NCBI GenBank assembly: GCA_014874175.1
Contig: JACWAD010000009.1
Location: forward strand, 1 to 38,921
Direction: 5' to 3'
Length of the DNA stretch: 38,921 bases
From: Thermoleophilia bacterium
GTDB lineage: Bacteria > Actinomycetota > Thermoleophilia > BMS3ABIN01
Part shown: in pieces, positions 1 through 7,257 of the stretch
Layout: the number at the start of each line of letters is the position of its first letter
Numbering within the stretch: position 1 is the stretch's first letter
The notes under the pieces: generated by a model
What the model was told of the DNA's origin: nothing
Databases searched by the model: none
The model's input: only the letters and a program-made list of their open reading frames with translations
Program-made: the position numbers and the translations under genes

Positions 1-428
1 AGGAGAACGCCGGACTCGGTCTACTGGGCCACGCTTCCCGGACAGGTAGCGGTGTGAAAAGGGAGCAGCTTATCACTTATAAATCAGAATCAGCTGTTCA
101 GACAAACCCGACCACTTCCCTATTTTGCCCGGCAGTGGCTATTTAGCTGGAGTTCATGGACGGATTGAATAAGTATGAACGCCTGCAGGGATTTGTGCAA
201 GACCGCGCGTTGCCTCACGATTATTGTTCTCCAAACCGATTCATTGCCTCATTTAAAAAATTGCTCATCCAATTAGGAAACGACCAATTGTGGTTTGCCG
301 AAATACTGCGCCGCGGTTAGGGCGCTTTGATGAAATCCGCGATGAAAATGCTGCATTTGTTATATGTTAATGTAATGGAGCTTCCAGGCAACATTGCTGG
401 CCGGGTTTCGAAGTTGAGGTGAAAACTT
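1..428. other. Leading stretch with no well-supported gene
   Basis: I see no confident gene before the lipoprotein at 429. Frame 1 is open from the window edge to a TGA at 55-57, so it could be the last 18 codons of an upstream gene, but frame 3 is also open to about 146, so the choice is not safe. A 54-codon reading frame at 156-320 begins ATG and has a GGAG only 3 nt upstream (149-152). Its product has no recognisable motif and the DNA is more AT-rich than the surrounding genes. I regard it as doubtful. Confidence 0.3.
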
Positions 429-1040
429 TTGAAAAAGAGTTGTTTTGCGACAATTCTGTTGATCACGGCAGTTATGTTACTGGCCGGATGCGGGAATAAG
501 GAATACGGAAACACCGCAGGGCCAGAAACTGCAAGCAAGCCGGACAGCGGAAACAAAATGCCTGGATTCATCCTGACAAGCAAATCGTTCGCCGACGGCG
601 CCGAAATGCCAAGGGCGCAGGCATGCGCGGCGCAGGGAGGAGCCAATCAGTCGCCGCCGCTTGCCTGGTCGAATCCTCCTGCCGGCACGGCGGTGTACGT
701 CCTGATCATGGATGACGAGAATCCGCCCTGCGGGCGGGGCGACGGAGCATGCCGGCACTGGTCCGTTTATAACATCCCCGCCGCAGTGACAGGCCTTGGT
801 GGCGGACAGGACTTGTCGCAAATAAGCGGCGCCGCGGAGGGCAGGAACTACACAGGGAAGAATGGCTACGCCGGCCCGTGCCCCCCGGCAAGGCATACTT
901 ACAAATTGACGCTTTACGCGCTCAGGGAAGGCATGCCGCAGGTGCCCGCAGGCACAGCCCTTACCCGCAGCCAGTTCGAGGCCCGGTTTGGCCGTTTCAT
1001 TCTGGGAGAGGCGACGCTGACGGGGTCTTTTGCGCCGTGA
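429..1040 (+). CDS. PEBP (YbhB/YbcL, Raf-kinase-inhibitor-like) family lipoprotein
   Basis: The protein is 203 residues. It starts at a TTG with GAGGTGA at 416-422, six bases upstream. The N-terminus has a Lys-Lys positive end, a hydrophobic stretch and a lipobox LLAGC with the modified Cys at residue 21, so it should be exported and lipid-anchored. From about residue 46 it matches the bacterial phosphatidylethanolamine-binding-protein fold: SPPLAWSNPPAGT, then a VLIMDDENPP element, RHWSVYNIP, and a GPCPPARHTYKLTLYAL segment near the C-terminus, all typical of YbhB/YbcL proteins. The biochemical role of this bacterial family is poorly defined; small-ligand binding or serine-protease inhibition are proposed for relatives. 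It stands alone, convergent with tRNA-Gln. Confidence 0.88.
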   Translation: MKKSCFATILLITAVMLLAGCGNKEYGNTAGPETASKPDSGNKMPGFILTSKSFADGAEMPRAQACAAQGGANQSPPLAWSNPPAGTAVYVLIMDDENPPCGRGDGACRHWSVYNIPAAVTGLGGGQDLSQISGAAEGRNYTGKNGYAGPCPPARHTYKLTLYALREGMPQVPAGTALTRSQFEARFGRFILGEATLTGSFAP

Positions 1041-1097
1041 AGCTGAGGATTTGACGCCGGCGGCAGGGGAACGAGGCGATCTTCTGTATAGTTTGAC

Positions 1098-1171
1098 TGG
1101 CTGAGGCGGGAGGATTCGAACCTCCACCGGCGGATCCAGAGTCCGCTGTCCTACCATTAGACGACGCCTCA
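1098..1171 (-). tRNA. tRNA-Gln (anticodon CUG), CCA encoded
   Basis: The minus strand folds as a cloverleaf. The acceptor stem TGAGGCG pairs with CGCCTCA over 7 bp. The anticodon stem GCGGA/TCCGC encloses loop CTCTGGA, giving anticodon CUG. The T arm is GGAGG-TTCGAAT-CCTCC. The discriminator is G, as in other glutamine tRNAs, and CCA is encoded at 1100-1098. The length with CCA is 74. Confidence 0.95.
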
Positions 1172-1203
1172 ACGAGCGAGAGCAGGTGCCGTACTCCCGC
1201 TAA

Positions 1204-1233
1204 AGCTTAGCACAGCCAATCCGCAGCTATCAA
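1204..1233 (-). promoter_or_regulatory. Possible promoter for tRNA-Gln
   Basis: Read on the minus strand there is TTGATA (1233-1228), an 18-bp spacer and TAAGCT (1209-1204), about 33 bp before the mature tRNA end. The -35 matches consensus in five of six positions but the -10 is weak, so this is tentative. Confidence 0.25.
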
Positions 1234-1327
1234 AGATCGTTTCCAGGTTAAGATTGCCTGACTTAAGTCCGAATATCCTATTAGGGTGTTTCCAAACGGC
1301 AGTAATTTGCCAGGAGGCTAGATAATC

Positions 1328-2425
1328 GTGAAAGACGTTAATGAACTTATCCAGGTAATGGTGCAGCGGGGCGCGTCAGACCTTCATCTTAAGGCCGGCA
1401 GCCCGCCCGTGATCCGTGTTGACGGGGAGCTTTACTGGCTCGACGAGAGGAAGATCAGCGCCGACGACATGAAGGAATATGCTGCATCGGTCATGAGCGA
1501 CAAGCAGATCGCTGTCTTCTCCGAGCAAAACGAGATTGATTTTGCTTATGGCCTACCGGGCGTGGGGCGGTTCAGGGTAAACATCTTCCGTCAGCGGGGC
1601 AGCATCAGCATCGCCATGCGACAGGTTGCCAGCAAGATCCCCAGTTTCGAGGAGTTGCATCTGCCGCCACTGCTTCAAAAGCTGTCACTGGAGCTGCGCG
1701 GGCTTATCCTGGTTACGGGAACAACCGGCAGCGGTAAAACAACCACGCTAGCGGCCATGATCGATTTTATCAATGCCAATGTGAGGCGGCATATCGTTAC
1801 CGTTGAGGATCCTATTGAAATTATGCACCGGGACAACAAATCGTTGATCAACCAGCGTGAGATTGGCATTGACACCAGAAGTTATTCGACGGCACTGCGC
1901 TACGTTCTGCGCCAGGACCCGGATGTTATCCTGATCGGAGAGATGCGGGACCTGGAGACGGTACGCACGGCGATGACAGCAGCCCAGACCGGCCACCTTG
2001 TCATGAGCACATTGCATACAATCGATGTCGCCGAAACGGTCAACCGCATAATCGACTTTTTCCCGCTCCACCAGCAGAAGCAGGTGCGAATATTGCTGGC
2101 AAGCTCACTCAGGGGCATCATCTCGCAACGGTTGCTGCAACGGAGTGACGGCAAGGGGCGCGTGCCCGCGCTTGAGCTGATGGTCATGACCAAACGGATC
2201 CGGGATCTCATAATGGATCCGGACCAGACTCATAAAGTTCAGGATGCCATTCGTGAAGGCGACTATTACGGCATGCAGACGTTTGACCAGTCTTTGCTTC
2301 ATCTTTATCGCGACGGTCTGGTCAACCTGCAGGATGCAGCAATGGTTGCCACCAGTCCGCATGACTTCAAGCTGATGGCGCAACAGGAGGGCTTTGATGT
2401 TTCGCTGATAAGCGGCGTCGTATGA
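1328..2425 (+). CDS. pilT: Type IV pilus retraction ATPase PilT
   Basis: The protein is 365 residues, the usual PilT length. It starts at a GTG with AGGAGG at 1312-1317. Motifs in order are an N-terminal MKDVNELIQVMVQRGASDLH, which is diagnostic of PilT; Walker A GTTGSGKT at 131-138; an Asp box around VEDPIE; Walker B with DVILIGEMRD from residue 199; and a His box STLHT. It is a cytoplasmic hexameric ATPase that depolymerises type IV pili for twitching or DNA uptake. No other pilus genes are nearby, so here pilT is an orphan gene ending at a strong terminator. A perfect palindrome GACTTAAGTC lies upstream at 1260-1269, significance unknown. Confidence 0.95.
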   Translation: MKDVNELIQVMVQRGASDLHLKAGSPPVIRVDGELYWLDERKISADDMKEYAASVMSDKQIAVFSEQNEIDFAYGLPGVGRFRVNIFRQRGSISIAMRQVASKIPSFEELHLPPLLQKLSLELRGLILVTGTTGSGKTTTLAAMIDFINANVRRHIVTVEDPIEIMHRDNKSLINQREIGIDTRSYSTALRYVLRQDPDVILIGEMRDLETVRTAMTAAQTGHLVMSTLHTIDVAETVNRIIDFFPLHQQKQVRILLASSLRGIISQRLLQRSDGKGRVPALELMVMTKRIRDLIMDPDQTHKVQDAIREGDYYGMQTFDQSLLHLYRDGLVNLQDAAMVATSPHDFKLMAQQEGFDVSLISGVV

Positions 2426-2448
2426 GCCAGGACGAATTCATATCATCC

Positions 2449-2479
2449 AAAAAGGGGCCTCGCGTCGAGACCCCTTTTT
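2449..2479. terminator. Strong intrinsic terminator after pilT
   Basis: AAAAAGGGG pairs with CCCCTTTTT, and CTCG with CGAG inside it, around a 3-nt loop. The A-tract on one side and the T-tract on the other mean it could work in both directions. It sits 24 bp after the pilT stop. Confidence 0.9.
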
Positions 2480-2524
2480 CATTCAGAGGTTTGTTTTCAT
2501 GCTAAAATATCACGCGTCTAATGG

Positions 2525-2559
2525 GTTTCCTGGCATCCAGCATCCGATATCCGTTTCAT
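2525..2559 (+). repeat. Heptad repeat array (5 units) abutting tRNA-Pro
   Basis: The 35 bases before the tRNA divide exactly into five 7-mers: a GTTTCCT unit, GGCATCC, AGCATCC, GATATCC and a final GTTTCAT. The last unit ends at the base before the mature tRNA 5' end. The units resemble those in the arrays at 27390-27515 and 37973-38035. Confidence 0.6.
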
Positions 2560-2636
2560 CGGGGTGTGGCTCAGCTTGGTAGAGCGCACGGTTCGGGACC
2601 GTGAGGCCGGCGGTTCAAATCCGCCCACCCCGACCA
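2560..2636 (+). tRNA. tRNA-Pro (anticodon CGG), CCA encoded
   Basis: The acceptor stem CGGGGTG pairs with CACCCCG. The D arm carries GCTCAGCTTGGTAGAGC. The anticodon stem CACGG/CCGTG holds loop TTCGGGA, giving anticodon CGG. The T arm is GGCGG-TTCAAAT-CCGCC. The discriminator is A and CCA is encoded at 2634-2636; total length 77. Confidence 0.96.
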
Positions 2637-2932
2637 GATTTGACTTGTTCAAACCATCGCCTGAAAAAATGTCTTGGAAGAGATCGGTGTAGTAACGGCT
2701 ACGTCACCTTGAAATACAACGTGCCTTCGAGAGTCGGGTCCTGGATCTCATCCCTTAACGGCAGCGCCGAGGACGGTGTAGGCGCTACTTATACCTATCC
2801 TTAATCAGAACCTTCTTTGAGTTTCCTCAATTCCCGCCTGTCTGACTGAATCCGGAATTTTAGGAAAATTTTTGCAGGCGCAAATGTCTGGGCGCAGCAC
2901 ATCAATGCCTGATTTTTTTCCTGTCAAGATCA
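2637..2932. other. Intergenic stretch, no gene supported
   Basis: One plus-strand frame is open from inside tRNA-Pro to a stop at about 2804. Its only plausible starts lie in the tRNA and there is no ribosome site, so I do not call a gene. The rest is AT-richer, with no clear hairpin terminator for the minus-strand oxidoreductase that ends at 2933. Confidence 0.5.
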
Positions 2933-3859
2933 CTACTTGACGTCGATCACGACCTTGCCCTTGGGGTGGATCGTCTCCAGGAAAGTCATGGCCTCATCGG
3001 CAGAATCGAGCAGAAATGTTCTTTCCACATGCACCCTGACGACGCCTTCATCAACCAGTTGCGCCAGCCTGCCCAGGCGCTCCGCGGTAATCTCAAAATG
3101 CTGATAGATTGCCTTCACCTGGTGCTTTTGCGTCAGCTCATCGTCAGGCTCTTCCAGCGAAGAGACAATTATGCCGCCCGGCTTTAATGCCTGGAATGAA
3201 CGCCGGTAGACGTCGCCGCCGACCAGGTCATAGACAGCGTCGCAGTCATGGACAACCTCTTCAAACCGCCGCTCCCGGAAGTCAATCGCCTCGTCTGCGC
3301 CCAGTTCCTTCACGTAGTCAACCTCATCACCGGCGCAGGTGACGGCCACGTAAGCACCCCGGCTGTTGGCGATCTGGATGGCGATTGAACCGATGCCACC
3401 GGCGCCGCCCTGGATGAGGATCTTCTGCCCTTCCGAGAGCCGGAAATATTCCTCCAGCGCCTGCACGGCCATGACGCCGGCCAGCGGCAGGGCTCCGGCT
3501 TCAGTCTCATTTATGCTTTTTGGCGTAAGCGCGGCCGTCCGCGGATCAATCAGGTCGTATTCAGCAAAAGATCCGGTGCCGCCGTTAAAGAAGCCGGCCA
3601 TGCCGTATACCTGATCGCCCGGCTTGAAGCCGGCCACGTTTCTGCCCACCTCAGTGACGACGCCGGCAAAATCTCCTCCCAGCGTGGCGGGAAGCGTCGC
3701 TCCCATGCCGCCGGCGTCCCTGATTTTCCAGTCGAACGGGTTGACGCCTGCTTCATGGACTTCAACCAGCATCCCGTCGTCGGGAACGCCAGGTTTGTCA
3801 ATTTCGCTGATGGAAACACCCTTTTCCCCATTAAATTGCACCAACTGGGCAGCTTTCAT
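2933..3859 (-). CDS. NADP-dependent MDR-family quinone oxidoreductase (zinc-free)
   Basis: The 308-residue protein belongs to the medium-chain dehydrogenase/reductase superfamily. The GroES-like half includes EVHEAGVNPFDWKIRDAG and a GGDFAGVVTEVG segment near 61-72. The Rossmann half has the nucleotide loop GGAGGIG at 151-157, and the chain ends PKGKVVIDVK as in many quinone reductases. The Cys and His ligands of zinc alcohol dehydrogenases are absent, so it should reduce quinones or enones with NAD(P)H rather than oxidise alcohols. The ATG is preceded by GGGGGAAAG. It is transcribed divergently from the methyltransferase at 3977; the 117-bp gap contains TTTATAAT-like sequence but no clean -35. 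The substrate cannot be read from sequence. Confidence 0.88.
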   Translation of the reverse strand: MKAAQLVQFNGEKGVSISEIDKPGVPDDGMLVEVHEAGVNPFDWKIRDAGGMGATLPATLGGDFAGVVTEVGRNVAGFKPGDQVYGMAGFFNGGTGSFAEYDLIDPRTAALTPKSINETEAGALPLAGVMAVQALEEYFRLSEGQKILIQGGAGGIGSIAIQIANSRGAYVAVTCAGDEVDYVKELGADEAIDFRERRFEEVVHDCDAVYDLVGGDVYRRSFQALKPGGIIVSSLEEPDDELTQKHQVKAIYQHFEITAERLGRLAQLVDEGVVRVHVERTFLLDSADEAMTFLETIHPKGKVVIDVK

Positions 3860-3976
3860 CTTTCCCCCTCGGTTGCTTGCTTTTCAGTTTATAATCAGGT
3901 TGCCCCGGACCACTTAATTTAAACCTGAGACTTCCATCAGAAGCATCGGGAAAGGCTCGACTAACCCTTTAGAATT

Positions 3977-4828
3977 ATGTATTCAAGACAACTGATAGCA
4001 TGGGCAAAGGGGGAGCTCATTCAGGCGAACAGCCGTTTTGGCCTCCAGGGAGAGGAGGAAGACGATGCCCGGACACTCCTGGCCCACGCCAGCGGCGAGC
4101 CGGAGCCGGCTGATGAGGTTCCGCCGGCATGCGTGCGGCGCTTCCACCGGCTTGTGAGACGCCGGCATCAGGGCGAGCCGCTGGCATACATCGTTGGCTG
4201 GGTTGACTTTAACGGATTTCGCCTGGGCATCAGGCCGGGAATGTTCATACCCCGCCTGACCAGCGAATTCCTTGCCAGGCAGGCCGTGCGCCGCCTGCGG
4301 GGGCGCCGCCGGCCATTTTATATCGATCTTGCCACCGGTATTGCCCCGGTTGCAATTTCGGTGGCCAAATCCGTTCCCCGGGCGCAGGTATGGGGGGTTG
4401 ACATCTCGCGCCGGGCGCTTGACCAAGCAAGGATAAACGCCGCCGCGCTTGGCGCCTCGAACGTAACATTTAAAAAAAGCGATCTTTTTTCAGCGCTGCC
4501 TGCAAAGCTGCGGGGCAAAATTGATGTTGTCACAATTCATCCGCCTTATGTGGCCCGCCGCCAGGTCGCCAGCCTGCCGGTGGAGGTGAAAAGCTTCGAG
4601 CCTCGGCATACTCTCAGCGACAGCTCGGTCGACGGCCTGGGGCTGGTGCGGCGCGTCGCCAGCGAAGGGCCCGGCTGGCTCCGCCCCGGCGGCTGGCTGC
4701 TGGTGGAGATCATGCCAAGCGAGTCCGGGAGGGTGCGGGCGCTCATGCGCTGCTCCGGCTTTGCGCACGTGAAAAGCACCTGCGGCTGCTACCGGCAGAC
4801 GCGGGTAATTGTGGGGCGGCGGCTATAG
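3977..4828 (+). CDS. Divergent HemK/PrmC-like SAM methyltransferase
   Basis: The 283-residue protein has the architecture of N5-glutamine methyltransferases: a helical N-terminal domain, GEPLAYIVG at 66-74, an IPRLTSE element at 91-97 (usually IPRPETE), a SAM-binding motif DLATGIAPVA at 117-126 (usually DLGTGSGAIA), and VDISRRAL at 141-148. The catalytic NPPY that grips the Gln side chain in PrmC/HemK is instead HPPY at 188-191. With several motifs drifted it is probably not the housekeeping release-factor methyltransferase but a paralogue with an altered or lost substrate. The ATG at 3977 has no evident Shine-Dalgarno sequence. PrmC usually sits beside prfA, which is absent here. Confidence 0.75.
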   Translation: MYSRQLIAWAKGELIQANSRFGLQGEEEDDARTLLAHASGEPEPADEVPPACVRRFHRLVRRRHQGEPLAYIVGWVDFNGFRLGIRPGMFIPRLTSEFLARQAVRRLRGRRRPFYIDLATGIAPVAISVAKSVPRAQVWGVDISRRALDQARINAAALGASNVTFKKSDLFSALPAKLRGKIDVVTIHPPYVARRQVASLPVEVKSFEPRHTLSDSSVDGLGLVRRVASEGPGWLRPGGWLLVEIMPSESGRVRALMRCSGFAHVKSTCGCYRQTRVIVGRRL

Positions 4829-4862
4829 CTGCCCTGACCTCCCCGGCTGCTACCAGAGTGGA

Positions 4863-5888
4863 CTAGCAAGCCTCTTTCTCTCTGCTTGCATCTTCTTCCA
4901 GCAATGGGCCCTTAAAGACGCCGAAAACCCAAAGCTGGTAAGCGGCTACCAGGGGCATGAAGATAATCAGCGCAGCTGCGGTTATCACCAGGGCATAATT
5001 GCCTGCGGCGGCGCTGGCAATCGTGACGCTGCTGGAGCCTTCGCTTGACGGGAGCAGGTTCGGATAAAGACCGGCCAAGGCGAAAAAGACAAACAGGAAA
5101 ATAACGGCGGCGGACGACACAAACGCCGCCAGGCCGTTTCTGACAAGCAGGAAGAATTTGTTTATCAGTACGGCGGCAACGGCAGCAAGAGGAACCAGAG
5201 CCCAGGCCGGATGGTTGACATAATTGTCGTAAAGCCTGGTTGCGTAACCGCTATAAACGGCAAAAGCGGCGCCGCTGACAAGCAGCGCGTACCACGTCTT
5301 GCCGGCTGCCGCTTCCGCCCGTCCCTTTAAATCGCCACCCGTCTTTACCGACAGCCAGATGGCGCCGTGGTGCGTGAACATGGCAAGGAACAGCAGGCCC
5401 GCAAGCAGCCCGTATGGATTAAGGAAAGACAGGGATGAGCCGGTAAAACCGTTTCTGCCGAGCGCCAGGCCCCGGAAGATATTGCCAAAGAAAGCGCCAA
5501 ACAGGAAAGCCGGGATGATGCTTCCCGCCATGAAAGCGGCGTCCCAGGCCTTAGTCCAGCGATGATGTTTAAGCTCATCCCTGAAGTCAAAAACAACACC
5601 GCGCAGAATCAGGGCGCCGATCAAGATGCCAAACAGGGAATAAAAGCTGCTTAAGATAGACGCATAAGCGCCTGGAAACGCCGCAAACGTGACCGCCCCG
5701 GCCGTAATCAGCCAGACCTCGTTGCCGTTCCAGACGGGGCCAATGCTGCTTATCATCAACCGCCGCTCGTCACTGCTGCGGCCCAAAACCGCAGAAAGGA
5801 CGCCAACGCCAAAATCAAAGCCGTCAAGGACAAAGTAACCGGCCCAGAGAAACCCCCACAGCACAAAGAGCAGAATCTGTAGTTTCAT
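4863..5888 (-). CDS. cydB: Cytochrome bd ubiquinol oxidase subunit II
   Basis: The 341-residue membrane protein begins WGFLWAGYFVLDGFDFGVG, the CydB hallmark, followed by PVWNGNEVWLITAG, also highly conserved. It has about eight to nine hydrophobic helices and a charged C-terminus. CydB packs against CydA in the quinol-oxidising, oxygen-reducing bd oxidase. Its ATG overlaps the cydA stop in an ATGA, so it is translationally coupled to cydA. The frame is intact, in contrast to cydA; if cydA is truly dead, this gene either decayed more slowly or remains expressed without a partner. No cydCD or cydX is visible. Confidence 0.94.
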   Translation of the reverse strand: MKLQILLFVLWGFLWAGYFVLDGFDFGVGVLSAVLGRSSDERRLMISSIGPVWNGNEVWLITAGAVTFAAFPGAYASILSSFYSLFGILIGALILRGVVFDFRDELKHHRWTKAWDAAFMAGSIIPAFLFGAFFGNIFRGLALGRNGFTGSSLSFLNPYGLLAGLLFLAMFTHHGAIWLSVKTGGDLKGRAEAAAGKTWYALLVSGAAFAVYSGYATRLYDNYVNHPAWALVPLAAVAAVLINKFFLLVRNGLAAFVSSAAVIFLFVFFALAGLYPNLLPSSEGSSSVTIASAAAGNYALVITAAALIIFMPLVAAYQLWVFGVFKGPLLEEDASREKEAC

Positions 5889-7236
5889 CTAGGCCTCCTA
5901 AGCTTCTCCGGGCTGATGATCCGGGCCAGGTCTTCATCCGGGCCTTTTTTGGCAAATTTGGTCAATAGATAAATATCCGTTATTGTCAAACCGGAATATA
6001 TCAGCCCCAGCCCGACCAACGATGACAAAACCTGCGCGGTGGAGATGCTGGCGGATACGCCGCTGGCCGTCCGCAGGACTCCATAAATAATCCAGGGCTG
6101 CCTGCCCACCTCCGCCGCCACCCAGCCCAGCTCGCAGGCGGCATAGGGGAGAGGCAGGGCGGCCAGCATCACCCAGAGGAACCAGCGCCTCCGGACAAAT
6201 TCCGGCTTGCGGATGTAATAGACAGCCGCCAGGCCGAGCAGCATGAACAGAAGCCCCAGGCCCACCATTAGCCGGAAACTGATAAACACGGGGATAACAG
6301 GCGGCCTCTGGCCGGCAGGAGTGTCATTTAACCCTGTCACCCTGCCGTTTAAACTGTGCGTCGCCAGTATGCTTTCGCCCCGGGGCAGGGACAGCGTCTG
6401 GACTAGGTTCCCGTTATGGCCGGGTCAGGGGATGACCAGCAGGTTGTAATCTGCCGGCTGCTTTGTATCCCAGTAAGATTCCATCGCCGCCAGCTTGGAC
6501 GGCTGCGTCTGCGCTACCTCGTAAGCATGCTCGTCCCCCACCAGAAAGACCAGGAATGAGCTAATGAGGCCAAATACCGCGGCCATTCGGAAGGACTTGA
6601 GGAAGAAATCACTGTGCCTCCTGAGCAGATGCCAGGCAGAGATGCCAGTGACAAAAAAGGCGGCCACCACGAAGCCGGCGAACATCGTGTGCAGGAACTT
6701 AAGCCAGCCGTACGGATTCGTGAAAAAGGCAAGAAAGTCTACCATGCGCACCCGCCCCTGGATGATCTGCCCGCCTGCCGGGTGCTGCATCCAGCTGTTT
6801 GCCAGCAGAATCCAGAGGGCGGAGAGGTTCGCCTCCAACACCAGCATCCAGGCGGCAAACAGGTGTGTTTTTCTGGAGACGCGGTTCCAGCCCAGCACCC
6901 AGACGCCGATAAAGGATGACTCCAGGAAAAGGTGAAAAGCGACTCAATCGCCAGCGGAGCGCCAAAAACATCGCCGGCAAAGCCGGAGAAGCGGGACCAG
7001 TTCATGCCGAACTCAAACTCGAGGAAAAGGCCGGTGACGACACCGAGGGCAAAGTTGATCAGGAACAGCCGGCCCCAGAATTTTGTCATCTTCAGGTAAA
7101 GGCGGCTGCCGCTGCGCACATAGCGGGTCTCCATGACCGCTACCAGCACGGAAAGACCCAGTATCAGCGGAACAAAGATGAAATGAAACATGGTGGTGAG
7201 GCCGAACTGGATCCGGCTCAGCTCCAGCGTGCTCAT
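5885..7236 (-). pseudogene. cydA: Cytochrome bd ubiquinol oxidase subunit I, broken by a frameshift and an in-frame TGA
   Basis: Three reading segments together make a normal CydA of about 450 residues. The first starts at ATG 7236 with [18 protein letters not shown], including the conserved haem ligand His18. It runs to LAIESLFTF and then leaves frame: the conserved continuation [14 protein letters not shown] is in another frame, and one extra base in the 4-A run at 6927-6930 would restore it. The second segment has KFLHTMFAGF with the second haem ligand and stops at TGA (6427-6425) after NLLVIP, in the quinol-binding Q loop. The same frame then continues without another stop through QPWIIYGVLRT to 5885. 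Apart from these two lesions the sequence looks constrained. The frameshift lies in a homopolymer and could be a sequencing error; the TGA is harder to explain that way. It lies between zwf (21-bp gap) and cydB. Confidence 0.85.
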
Positions 7237-7257
7237 AGGGCCGCGCGTCCCACTTTG

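Noticed and set aside
477-1172. 231-codon minus-strand frame over the lipoprotein and tRNA-Gln
   Set aside because: It runs through a tRNA and opposite a well-supported gene, with no recognisable domain.
2601-2804. 67-codon plus-strand reading frame
   Set aside because: It begins inside tRNA-Pro, has no ribosome site and no family resemblance.
6385-6427. Selenocysteine insertion at the cydA TGA
   Set aside because: A weak hairpin (CCCG/CGGG) follows the TGA, but CydA is not a known selenoprotein, the loop does not look like a bacterial SECIS, and a frameshift breaks the same gene.
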